Source: Codonopsis lanceolata
Taxonomy: Eukaryota; Streptophyta; Magnoliopsida; Asterales; Campanulaceae
NCBI GenBank assembly: GCA_013146195.2
Contig: CM028379.1
Span: 55,873,693 to 55,937,692, forward strand
DNA length: 64,000 bases
Direction of reading: 5' to 3'
Shown: positions 32,986-43,606 of the stretch, in pieces
How the letters are laid out: the number at the start of each line of letters is the position of its first letter
Position numbering within the stretch: position 1 is the first letter of the stretch
The notes under the pieces: model-generated
Told to the model about the DNA's origin: nothing
What the model saw: the letters and a program-made list of their open reading frames with translations, nothing else
Database searches by the model: none
Translations under genes and position numbers: made by a program

Positions 32986-33014
32986 CATTTTCTCGCCATT
33001 GCAAGATCATCCAT
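32986..33014 (-). CDS. Candidate first exon of the CACTA-borne gene
   Basis: ATGGATGATCTTGCAATGGC onward (MDDLAMARK) ends at ATG-GTAGTG. Copy 2 (59400-59429) reads MDDAAMARKM with one extra G, which puts the next exon (QLEKLH..) in frame. Copy 1 is one base shorter and would be out of frame. This suggests copy 1 has a 1-bp deletion here. Confidence 0.35.
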
Positions 33015-33499
33015 AAATCATGCACAGAAAGAAGAGTATAATCAACCTTTGTCCTTTGATATAGATATAGTCAAAATAAAAAAGATCGATATGATAGAGA
33101 GAAAGAAGATCGAGTCTAGCTAGAAGAAAAAACCTGAACAATAAGCATGCCTTAGACAACGGGACGTATTGGTTTAAGGTACGGATATTTACTTTCTGCA
33201 TAAAATGAACAGATGTATAAAAAAAACCCCATTAAATTTATAGGAGACTTGGGAATTATTGGTTAATTCCCCAAAGATATGTTTTGAAACACGGCGCTTC
33301 TCTGGGACATCCTTTTGGATAGATACATGTTAAATATTCTTAGAGGCCAAACATCAAACACCTTCTAGGCAGATAAAATTGACTTGGATGAGTGAACTCT
33401 AAACTAGTTCCATAACTTTTAGGATACACAATAAACCATATTTAATGTTAATACTCACATAATAGTGAAATTAGAGGGGATGAGAGGGGAAAATAAAAA

Positions 33500-34050
33500 T
33501 CTAGGGAAATATAAATGAAACATTGAGGGAAAGAGATTTAAAGTGTGTTAGGGCATATTCATGTTCGGATTTTAGTGCAAAGTCGCAGAGATTATGTTTT
33601 AGGGCGTAGTTTCATGAGGGCACAAATTAGATATGGAAAGAGAGGGATGCTTACCAAACGAACCCACGATTCAAGTGACGAAACAAGCCCTAATCGTAGA
33701 TAGAAAACCCACAATTCTCCTACAAAATCTGCGTGAAAAGGGAGGAGAAACGAAAAGAGATCAGTGTGTTTCTTATGAGAACTTGAACTGAAATCTTGGG
33801 ACTTATACCTTTTTGAGAACTCAAATTGAAGAGAGATCGAGCTTGACAGAAAGGGATTAGTTAAGAAAGAGCTTGAGTCTGCGCAAGTCTTCGCAATTCG
33901 GGAATCGCCGATTCTCGAAAGACAGATGTCGGGAACTTGATTGATGAATAGGTGAGTGCCGAAAGCGCAAAAAGAGCTACCAGTCTGAGAAAAAATTGGC
34001 TTACAAAGCATTTTTTAGTAATAGCGGTAAATTAGCCCGCTTCTTTTTGG
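33500..34050 (-). other. CACTA leader region, next to right TIR
   Basis: On minus this is a C/T-rich leader (TCTCTTCAATTTGAGTTCTC), about 90% identical by eye to 58400-58870 in the second copy. The long open stretch 33592-34011 lacks family similarity and is probably untranslated leader and first intron of the element transcript. Confidence 0.4.
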
Positions 34051-34074
34051 TGGATTTCACAAATGCGCTTTTGA

Positions 34075-34360
34075 ATAAAACGTTGTATTATGGAGTATAA
34101 CAACGTTCCTTGGAAAACGCTGTCATTTAAAAGGGCAACAACAACGCTTCCAAAATAAACGTTGTAATCTAAATGAAACAACAACGTTTCTATATAAAAC
34201 GTTGTAATTTTAAAAGGAAACCATAACGTTTATTTTAGAACGTTGTAATTAAACGTATAAAAAGTCATATGCAACGCTTTTGAATAGAACGCTGTCTTAG
34301 ATATATCAATTACAACGTTTCTTGGAAAACGTTGTGTAAAAATGTTGTGAATACTGCTTT
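34075..34360. repeat. CACTA right subterminal repeat array
   Basis: ACAACGTTTC/AAACGTTGT blocks in alternating orientation, the same motif as the left array. In reverse complement it is nearly identical to 58040-58340. Confidence 0.85.
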
Positions 34361-34371
34361 TTGTTGTAGTG

Positions 34372-36850
34372 GCGCTTGTGCTCGATGTTGGCGGCGCTTG
34401 CTTGTTGTTGCCGCGCTGTGTTTGATGTTGCTGGGCCAACTACATCTCTTGGAAATTGATTTGGTCTTTCATTTGGTGGAGTATAAGCATCCAAATTGAC
34501 AGGCCTAGATGCTCCAAGTGTCTACAAACAAGTACATAGTGCATATCAGTGTTAGTTGAGAATTTAGAAATGAAAATGGTAAAGCTGTGTAGTCTAGACA
34601 AATATTGATAACCGAACATACCTTAAAAAATGTTTCTCCAGCCTGGTGAAACATAGAGTCGACAAAATCATGTCTTGGTTCTACATTGACTAGCTTCCCG
34701 GGCCTCTTTTTTCTCTTCTCACTCCGCAGTATCTCGAGGTGTCTTCCTTCCTTCATTTCTATTTTTTGTATAAACTCTCTCAATTGGGGCTTTTCCTTTC
34801 TCTGTTGTAGATTTACATCTTTTTTTTGAAGTATTAGGTGCCTATAAGAAATTAGCATCCACATTCAGAACTGTAGAACCAATAATGATATATAACAGTG
34901 TTATGTAAAAACAAGATATAGAAGTCGTGATACCTCGTTTGGACCCCACCGACACTTGCTACACTTTCCCTTGGTTCTCTACACCCATTTTTGTTATGAC
35001 CAACTACATTGCAAATACTACATACCATCTGCTTTCTCCCATACCGACTACCTCTGTACCCCCTTGGTTGTCTTCTTTGCCTCTTCATGTGAGTTGCCTT
35101 CACTCTCTTATTTCTTTGGCCTCACGGCATTGCCTTGTACATTAGGGGGCCTCGAGGATCATCTCAGATTGTGGCCAGTTGTTGTTTTCACCTGTTATGG
35201 GCTCATCTGTTTGCATATGCCTTTAAAAACTCATCCTTTGTATAACACTTAGAATATAGTCATCTACATTCTTACGATACTCATTGGGCAATGATGGCAT
35301 GACATAGGATTACTTAAATCCCATGATCTACAAGAAGTACATGTCATATTTTGAATGTCAACAACATACCCCCATTTCATGTAGTCCACTTGGAATTTCT
35401 TGTTTTCATTATAGTAGCGATCCATGACCCTAGCCGGATGTGTATAATTCAATTTTCTTTCTAATCCTAGGACATATCCTATCCCAATGATTTGTCATCC
35501 ATTCTCTTCTTTTATGTAGCCTAGTCATCATAGTCATTCTCGAATGCTCCGACATATAAATTGAGTGGTTTAGACCTAGCTTCCACTAAGGACCCATTGA
35601 ACCCCTCGACATATTATTCTCAGGTTATCATATTTAATATCGGTTGAGAAAGAAAGCCACCACTTACTTGGATTTCTTAGCATCAAATCATTGTAGGCCT
35701 TTTCATCAAATTTTTTCAATTTGTCACAGTTGGTGTTGTAGTCATTCATGTTAGTTGACTTGAAATTGCCGAAATGACTCTTAAACTCTGCACCTCTAAA
35801 TTCTTTTGACCGATTAGCATGCACATGTCTAGCACATGCCATGCTCGGATAAAGGCGTGCTTTTCAGCGATAGATATTACAAGTCCCTATTACATTGAAG
35901 AATAACAAAATAAGTTAAATAGGGTATGACAAGATATTAAAGTACATGCAATATAATACATATAAAAAAACCATTAAAGGTACCTTACATTGATCGAAAT
36001 GAGGTCCATCCCTACCATCCTCCATTTGCAAGTCATTTATTAGGTGAGAAAGAAACCAACCCCAAGAATTTTGTTCTCCATTTGCACAACTCCCAAGCCT
36101 TTGGAAACATTTGGTCATTCCCATCTCTTCCTACGCAATTAGCAATTCTCCTTTCATGACCTTTTAGGAAACACCCATCCAATCCTAGGACCTTCTACAA
36201 CCGGTCAATAGACCCTTCTTCGGGCATCAACACACATAAAACCTCGAAATCTGAGGACCATATGTAGGATTGTTCGGGCACAATATACTTGATCTTGCGC
36301 TTCGTTAGTCGCCGAGCTCATTTCTATAATCGGATCTTGGCATAGTGTTCCTTCATTGAACCAACACAGCACCCAATGCCTTTCTTTTAGCCCTTGAGCA
36401 AGTACCCCAAGCGACATCCAAGCCATACCTTGTTTCAATCTCCTTCTTCATTTAGAAATCTTCGAAGATGGATTATTTTTTATTGTTGTGTAATATGTAT
36501 TTGCAATCCATTGGGAGGCGAGTTGTCTCTCTCAAATTCTTAGTGCACATGTGCTTTGGATTATAGGTTTTTATCAGAAACTCTTCACTCCTTTTGGTTG
36601 ACTTCCCCCGAATCCTCCATTGGGCATACATTGGAATTCATCACGGACTACACACACTCTCCTTTGTTCATTCTTCAAAAATTTGAAGTCTATCCCGCTT
36701 CTCATTGCATGTGCCCTTATTGCCTCCTTAAACTCAAGCGCATTCTTAAATTCCATGCCTATATTGAAGTTGATATCCTTGGGATCGGTGTATGGATTGA
36801 ATGATCATATTTTTTCCTTTTTTGATTCTTCTTCTTGATGTCATCTTCAC
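34372..36850 (-). pseudogene. MuDR-type MULE transposase, frameshifted, C-terminus cut by CACTA
   Basis: Order from the N-terminus (36.75 kb) downward: MuDR N-terminal domain (MEFKNALEFKEAIRAHAMRS then FKFLKNEQRRV, 36670-36756); a DDE-core piece LGLDGCFLKG (about 36150-36180) and GRDGNDQMFP then NSWGWFLSHLINDLQMEDG (about 36000-36110); FRGAEFKSHFGNF and NDYNTNCDKLKKFDEKAYND (35580-35840); a SWIM zinc finger (VVDIQNMTCTSCRSWDL then SCHHCPMS, about 35285-35370); and a CCHC knuckle CSICNVVGHNKNGC (about 34980-35020). These are the standard plant mudrA domains. Pieces lie in different frames and stops intervene, so it is inactive. The Ala/Thr/Ser/Gln-rich C-terminus runs into the CACTA right end and continues at 23295. 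The N-terminus lies close to the N gap. Confidence 0.75.
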
Positions 36851-36865
36851 TTGCAATCGGTACTC

Positions 36866-36965
36866 NNNNNNNNNNNNNNNNNNNNNNNNNNNNNNNNNNN
36901 NNNNNNNNNNNNNNNNNNNNNNNNNNNNNNNNNNNNNNNNNNNNNNNNNNNNNNNNNNNNNNNNN
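36866..36965. other. Assembly gap (100 N)
   Basis: Exactly 100 N, conventional for a gap of unknown size. It lies just upstream of the MULE transposase start and may hide the right MULE TIR. Confidence 1.
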
Positions 36966-38935
36966 AATAAGATGATTTTCTAAACATGTAATAAAACAAT
37001 TAAAAAATTTAATTAGAATACTTTGAAAAAAATAAGGTAAAATTGAAATTGATCATATGAATGAGTAATTTAAAGATTTGTGTACTCTAATATTTTGATT
37101 TTTTTTAAAATAAACAAATAAATTAATTAATAATTAATAAGTATACATTAATTAGTATTTTTTTGGTCAAAATTGAGCATTTTAACGTAAAGTTGTCACG
37201 TGACTTCGTAAGTAATAATTAATAGACATAGACTAATATATTCATAGCAAAAAACTAACATAAAATTGTCATCTGAATAACTTGCATAAATAAAATAGTA
37301 GAGGAATGAAAAGATATAAGAATTGAAAATTTTTAATCAAGTTAAACTTGAAAAATTAAATAGGATAAAATCTTATTATAAATTAAACTATATTTGACAA
37401 TATAAACAAAAATTCTCATTTTACACAAAGTTAACATGTTGTAGCCATTTATAGAAGGCTGTCATGTTGCAGCGTGTTTTGTTTTTATATTTATTGATGA
37501 TGGATTAATCTATAGTTAGTACGCTTGTGATGCACAGCTTAATATATTTTTTGCAAAATTTGTTTATAATAAATGATTTTCTAAGATTGTTATAAGTTAT
37601 AAAAAATTAGAGAATACTTTGAACAAAAAGTAAAATAAGGTAAATATGAAATTGATCACATGAATGGGTAATTAAAAGATTTGTGTATGAATTTTCCGTG
37701 GAAAATAAACATAAAAAATGAAGTAATTAATAGATATAAATTAGTTATTAATTGTTGAAATTGATCATTTTGATAGAAAGACGCTACGTGGTAGCAGAGT
37801 TTGTCAAGATTTCAGCCCCAAAATAAGCTAAAATAATTGACAGTTTATAGAAAAAAATTGTTCCAATATAAATGACTTTATAGGATTTCAAGAAAGAATT
37901 ATCCATATTTTTCCAAAATTATACATATTAATTACTATCTACTATAATGATGTATTGAGAGGAAAGAGAAAATTAATCATGCTACTTGTCACTAATAAAT
38001 GCATTTAAATAAATGTAGATCTCTGCCTTTTTATAAACTTTCTTTATTTGTGTGAAAATTTCTAAATGTCATTTATTTTAACGGCTGGAGTATTAATTAG
38101 TAATTAATGATTAATCGTTGTAGATTAAAAATATTAATAGAAGAAAAATATTAACATAAAAATGTACCTCGAATAAATTTTATAAATCAAATTGTAGGAA
38201 ATATCAAGAGATGAAAATTGAAGAGTTCACCAAGTTAAATAAGTTGAAATATAATTTTAAATTAAACAATATTTGATAAAAAACATTTATCGTAAACTAA
38301 CGGATTTGGGAAAAATTATGATGAAATCCATCTTAAACTAACCGATTTCTCAAGAAAAAAAACTTTTGTGTGTAAAACTTTTACATGTAAAATTAGCATT
38401 TAATGCAAGTAAATTTTTTTTTACCATTTGACTAAGGTGTCACGTGGAAGGACAAAATTAATTTAAAGCTTTTATCATTTTACCGAAAGCCGCCACGTGT
38501 GTCAGTAGCAGCTTTTGTTTTAGTAATAGTTAATAACTTATATAAATCAAATTGTAGGAAATAAAAATAGATGAGAATTGAAGAGTTTCAAATAAATTAA
38601 ATAAGATAAAATATAGCTTTAAATTAAACAATATTTGACACAAAAAACTTTTATCTTAAACTAACCGATTTGGGGAAAAAAATTATGATGAAATCCATCT
38701 TAAATTAACCGATTTTGGCAAGAAGAAAAAACTTTTGGATGTAAAAATTTTACACATAAAACTTAGCATTAAATACAAGTAAAAATGTTTTACCATTTCA
38801 CAAAAAAGTGACACGTAGAAGCACAAAATTAATTTAAAACTTCTAGCATTTCACAAAAAGCCACCACATGTCAGTAGCGATTTTTGTTTTAATTAGTAAT
38901 TAATAGTTAATAGATTGATAGGTAAAACAAAACTA
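36966..38935. repeat. AT-rich array of diverged repeat units
   Basis: AGAATACTTTGAA..AAATAAGG..GATTTGTGTA occurs at about 37016 and 37612. A roughly 360-bp unit (TATAAATCAAATTGTAGGAA .. CCACGTGTGTCAGTAGC) occurs at about 38180-38531 and 38540-38895. Each unit carries a CACGTG or CACGTAG motif. No coding signal. The class is not recognised. Confidence 0.55.
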
Positions 38936-39282
38936 CTACCCTAGCTAGGAGTCCACATAACTATTATTTGTCTTATTTATAGGTTTTTGGATGATATTTT
39001 TGAAACTAGAATCAAAATCAATTAATTTCTTATCTTTATACCAACACATTAGCTAATGAGGGTTAAAACCTCCCTTAAGAGCGCTTCACTCATACCTAAT
39101 AGGTCGTGGTTTCAAGTCATCAAGGAGTTAAGGAAAACAACCACGATCTTCTTTAAAAAAAAGGAAAAAAATAATGACAAAGTGTTTCCCACATTTCGTT
39201 CTTTGTGAAGAATTAATTAGAATAACTTATAGAAATGTGTGAGTGTTGTTGTTCACACAATTTAGATTTTAATAGTTTGTTA

Positions 39283-39531
39283 CTCCTCCGTCCCTAAATA
39301 ATCGTTCATTGATTCTACACGCTAGTTAAAAATAATTGACTTGATTATTTATATTGGTTTAATGCTAGTTTCCTTTTAATGTCCATGTATATGACCTATA
39401 ATTAAAGAGTGAAAAAGTAAGGAGTAAAAGTGGTAAAAGTGATGTTCTAAAAGGTAAGTTTCAAAGTTGACAATTATTTTTAGAATAGACGAAAAAAAGA
39501 AAAGGAGGACGATAATTTGGGACGGAGGGAG
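39283..39531. mobile_element. Stowaway-type MITE
   Basis: 249 bp, CTCCTCCGTCCCTAAATAAT to GATAATTTGGGACGGAGGG plus AG, with TA flanks (39281-39282, 39532-39533). It has small internal deletions relative to the other copies. Confidence 0.85.
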
Positions 39532-39533
39532 TA

Positions 39534-40187
39534 CTTATTTTGTTGAAAATAGGGGTCAGTGAGAAATTAATTTTGATATCTCTACAAAGCACTATCTAAT
39601 AGCTAGTTCTTTGAATGTTTTTGAATTTTCGTAATAACCATATGATTTCTCAGAAAGTGTGAAAGAGTAAGATCTTATACTAAGTTTTTTGAATCGGCCA
39701 AGTGATACACCCTCTATTTGAAAAAATAGTACATTTTGTTATTGGAATCAGCCAAGACAATATCAAATCACCATTTAACATAAATTTATTATATTCAGGG
39801 TAATGAAATTGCAATCATTGATCCAATTAAATAAGAGAGAGACGAGAGAGGCTATTTCCGCTTATTTTTTTTTTCTCTAAATTATTAATTATTACTTTAA
39901 ACTTATGTATATTTGCACAAAATTAATTCTTACGTAATTACTCTTGATTTGAAATTGAGCAATATATTTCTTATTTTCATATTATTTTTTAATTGTTAAC
40001 ACATCCACGAACATCATAGTTTTTTTTTCTTCTATTTTTTAATAGAAATATAATTTAGATCATGCTTATGCCTCGTTTCATGTTTAATTAATTAATAAAA
40101 GTATTTATGTACCAAAATTTGATTTATCAGATTTTGTAGATACCTATTTCAATTTTTGTAAGAAGATTTATAGACAATAGATTATGA
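39534..40187. other. AT-rich noncoding
   Basis: No gene, tandem repeat or terminal inverted repeat recognised. Confidence 0.4.
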
Positions 40188-40753
40188 TGAGCTCGGCCCA
40201 AATCCTAGTCACGGTGAGCGTGAGCATATGTGCTTTCACGTGATAAGCACGTAGAAAAGCGAGGGACCAAGAAAAAGGTCACTGGCGAGGATAATCCGGT
40301 AAACATCCTACATACATTCGAGCATGAATCTTTCCATCGATCGACCGAACAGGGGATAAAGGTGCTCGAATAAACGATTCATTCAAGTTTAAGCGTCGAT
40401 AACTCTCGAGCAGAGATTTAAGCTACGACTCAGTCGCTACGGGTCAACGCATTTATGGCCATAAAGGCCAATAATCTCTCAAAGTAATGACTCAGTCGGA
40501 TTTCATTCTCAAAGGGCTATATATACCTTACATTGCTTCATTCCAAAGGTACACTCACTTTTACAAAACTCTGTCATTTTGCTTTCTACAAGCTTAATAC
40601 TTACTTTCTCGCCTAATGGGTTTCGCAAGGCCTGCCCCTTGCATTCATTCTAAGGTGTTATTCTTTTTGACAGGGTTTCTACAAGATCACACCTTCACAT
40701 AAGCCCGATATCCTATAAACCGCAAGGCGACCCAAGATCAAATTGTGTAGCAT
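40188..40753 (+). mobile_element. Ty3/gypsy-type LTR (remnant)
   Basis: GC-richer block with a TATA-like GGGCTATATATACCTTACA at about 40508 and a polypyrimidine U5. It is followed at about 40757 by TTGGTTTCGTTGCTGGAAAT, a decayed form of the usual TGGCGCCGTTGCTGGAAA primer-binding region, then the gag remnant. Ends are approximate and no partner LTR is present. Confidence 0.5.
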
Positions 40754-40814
40754 CGGTTTGGTTTCGTTGCTGGAAATGAAAATCTTTGAAATGCTTTATC
40801 GAAATTTTATTAGC

Positions 40815-41830
40815 ATGGCTAAGAACGGTAGGGGCATGTTGGAGCAAATGGAAATATTGGTGGTGATGTATCTGTTCACCAAGGAGATTGGCCACCAATT
40901 AATAACCGAGGGTTCCCCAACCTGTCAGCTTCCAAGGAATGGGCTTCCCCCAATAGGTGGAGTAATGACGGATCACGAGAGGCTCAACATGCACCACTAG
41001 GTGAGGCTCGCTTTATCCCAGTAAATGATCCACCTCAACCCGATTTGAGAAATAAATTACTACAACAGAGGGCCAATTCGGTTGAGCTACGTGATCAACT
41101 GAATCAACGTCGGGAGGCTGCTCGACTTAATTAGGTGGCAAAGCCTACCCCACTGAATGAGCAAGCACAAGCTCTGGGTCTTCGCAATCAAGCTCGATTG
41201 AATAGGATGTTCATATTGAACCAACAGTTGGCCACGTTGGGTCAACCACCGATTTCTGCGTAGAGGAACGCTAATCGGTTGCCGCGAGAGAGTGCTCGCA
41301 AATGGTTGAAAGGGTGCCTAGTGTTGGTGGCCATGCCCCACAGACCCCCCTTAGCCATCGATCAAGCACCGGCTTCGAACCGGCAGAGAGAGTGAGTGGC
41401 AACCACAATCAAGGAACTCATGTGGTGGAAATCCACGAGGAAAGGCGTGGACGAGACAGACGCCGTGCTAGAGCATGACAGACGAAAGGACCATCATGAG
41501 GTCAATAGACCATCAAGGGTTCCCTAACAGATTATAGCCCAACCAATTGAGGCACCTCAGGCTGCTATAGTTCAGCCCGTGGTGATCCCCGCGACACCAC
41601 TACCAGCACAACCTCAGACAATGGCTGAGGTCTTGGCAATAGTGCAGGCAAGGATGGATGGATGGGAGGCTAGTCACCGACATGATAGGACGGTCCGGTC
41701 AACAGACGGTAGTCCTTTTGCGGACTGGATTAAGAACACACCTCCAGTTCAGGGGGCTTTTGTGAGTGCCCCATTTTTCGACCTTTCTCCGCTAAGAAGC
41801 GGGTGGTTTCGACACTTTAAAGCGTGAGTG
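40815..41830 (+). pseudogene. Gypsy gag N-terminal remnant
   Basis: Pieces in shifting frames: MAKNGRGMLEQME.. at 40815; then LRNKLLQQRANSVELRDQLN and QRREAARLN (about 41045-41135), a heptad-like Gln/Arg/Leu stretch typical of the gag leader of Tat-like gypsy elements; and at 41579-41827 MAEVLAIVQARMDGWEASHR followed by SPFADWIKNTPPVQGAF, resembling the SPF...I...P[VL]P..F start of the retrotransposon gag domain. Multiple stops. It ends about 90 bp before the TR-GAG 5' LTR. Confidence 0.5.
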
Positions 41831-41916
41831 AGAATACGCTTGACCTCAATTGTGGCTCAAGATATGTAAAACTAAGTTGCCATCTTTATTTTAAGGAAAA
41901 CAAAGAAAAACCAAAG

Positions 41917-43341
41917 TGATAAATGTGCATATTGTCTATATTTTTGGATACTTTGGGCTTATTTTCCTAGTCAATATTGCATTTATCATTGCTAATTTAA
42001 TTGTTTTGACTCATTTACCTTTATTTGTCTTAATTGGGCAGTTTTACAAATTTTGTGCATTAAAATCAAGCTTTAATGATGAAGTAAAGGCAAATTGAAT
42101 TTGAACATTTTTCGTGGGCAGCGGTTACTTTTCGTGGGGTGGAAAACTAATGTCAAGAATTAAATTGAAGATTTCAACAATCGCAAATGCGATTTCGCGA
42201 CCTTCAATCGGAGCTCAAGAGTTACTTCCAATATTTTCCGTTTGGACCTTTTTATGCATCTAGACTAAATGTCATCTAAAGGGGATGGAGAGCTTTAATT
42301 TAGCCTCTCATCTTTCTCTCCTTTATTTCTCATTTATTGTCATTTTTATTTTGGTTGACAAGGGGAAGGAAAGGAAAACTTAGTTTTTCCTATATATAGC
42401 TCCTTCCTCCCTCCTTAGAGATATATAGAATTTTACTTCCATACTTCTCCTCTCAAATAGTTAGATAGGCATTTTAAAGTAGTTTTATATTTGAAGACTA
42501 GAGTTTGTGAATTCTTCAAGTATTTTATTGCAAGTTCTTCTTCTTCCCTTCTCTTTTTTATTTTATGATTATTCTTAACATATTTATTTTAGTTACTTTA
42601 ATTATGTATGAGTAGTTTTCTAATTCTAGGATTAGGTGTAGCCTGTAATGGATTTGTAAATAAAGTTTCTATCTTTCCATTTATTTGAATGTCACCCGTT
42701 CTGATTCAATTTTAGTTTTGTTAATAATTGTATAAAATTGTATTAGCGAGGGACCGAAAGGTGAAACTACTACATTTATACAATAATCTTAGTTACTGAA
42801 GTGAAGGACCGAAAGGTGAAGCGTAAGTAACAAAACTCTAATATTGAACTAGAAATTCATGAGAACGAGAGTTGATTAAATTTCTAGAGGCTTATAGAAT
42901 TGTAGGACATAATGGGTTTAGTTTAATTCATTGAGCGAGACATCGGATTTGAATTAATCTAGGCACGGTTGAGAGTAGTTCGAAAGAATGCAATTAACTA
43001 TTTTTATGCAATTCGCCTTCAAAATTTGACATTCATCACGAACGGAAAGATTGTTACGAAATTTATAAATTCATTGTTGTGGTGAACCGAAATCCTAGAA
43101 GCTTTTTAATTATTGTTTTAAATCCAAAATCTAATCTTGCATTTTAATTGAGTTAATTTAGTCTTGTTAATTTAATTTACTTATCACAACCAAAATCTTG
43201 AAATCAATTAGTCTAGATAATTTTAATTGTGAGTTCTTCGGTACTTGATTCAAAGTCCCTGTGGGATCGACATCCTAAATACTACACGAATAGCCGTGCG
43301 CTTGCGGTAGAATTTAGTGATCAATTGAAAATCACTCAACA
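41917..43341 (+). repeat. 5' LTR of the TR-GAG element
   Basis: 1425 bp, from TGATAAATGTGCATATTGTC to AAATCACTCAACA. It carries about 80-110 bp (about 42090-42220, TTTTCGTGGGCAGCGG..) absent from the 3' LTR. Elsewhere the LTRs differ by scattered substitutions. Confidence 0.85.
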
Positions 43342-43348
43342 AGTTTTC

Positions 43349-43366
43349 TGGCGCCGTTGCCGGGGA
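43349..43366 (+). promoter_or_regulatory. Primer-binding site (tRNA-Asp type)
   Basis: TGGCGCCGTTGCCGGGGA, 7 nt after the 5' LTR. This is the PBS usual for Athila-type elements. Confidence 0.8.
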
Positions 43367-43606
43367 CTTCGGTAATCAATATCGAGCCAATTTACAATTT
43401 GATTAGACTAGACATTTTTTATTTTTATTTTTTTATTTTGTTCATTTGTTTGCTTTTACTAGTTGTTAATTCTCTTCTTATGCGAAAAACTCGTATATTG
43501 CTTGACATTTTGCTTGAGGCGATCCAGAAATCGAGAGAACTTTTCATAGGAGAAGAAGACTTTTCAAAAGGAAGCACAATCCGGTTCAAAGCTATTTGAA
43601 CCCAAG

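Larger units (their letters stand above)
23296..34371. mobile_element. CACTA (En/Spm-type) transposon, both ends present
   Basis: Left end CACTACAACAAAAAAGGGC at 23296; right end reverse complement CACTACAACAAAAAGCAG at 34371. The first 14 bases are identical. Subterminal arrays of ACAACGTTTT/AAAACGTTGT occupy about 23313-23690 and 34075-34360, typical transposase-binding arrays of CACTA elements. Flanking triplets are GCA (23293-23295) and GCG (34372-34374), a 3-bp target duplication with one change. Length 11,076 bp. Internal coding evidence is on minus: a DUF8039-like terminal exon and candidate small exons. I find no TNPD/TNP2-type transposase, so it looks non-autonomous or too decayed to tell. 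Confidence 0.85.
21635..36865. mobile_element. MuDR-type MULE split by a CACTA insertion
   Basis: The left end is a TIR-like block (21645-21760) with repeated TTTGGTCCC/TTGGTCCCGGAC motifs. The element then carries a plus-strand GRF zinc-finger gene (22000-22744) and a minus-strand MuDR-type transposase whose 3' end is at 23235 and 5' end at about 36840. The 11,076-bp CACTA element 23296-34371 sits inside. Subtracting it leaves about 4.2 kb, a normal MULE size. The right TIR is not visible and probably lies in the N gap (36866-36965) or has been lost. Confidence 0.6.

Noticed and set aside
33592..34011. Long minus-strand frame of 139 codons next to the CACTA right end, also seen in the second copy
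   Set aside because: Composition is that of a C/T-rich leader, no family similarity, and the other copy carries a stop and frame changes in it. Treated as untranslated leader.
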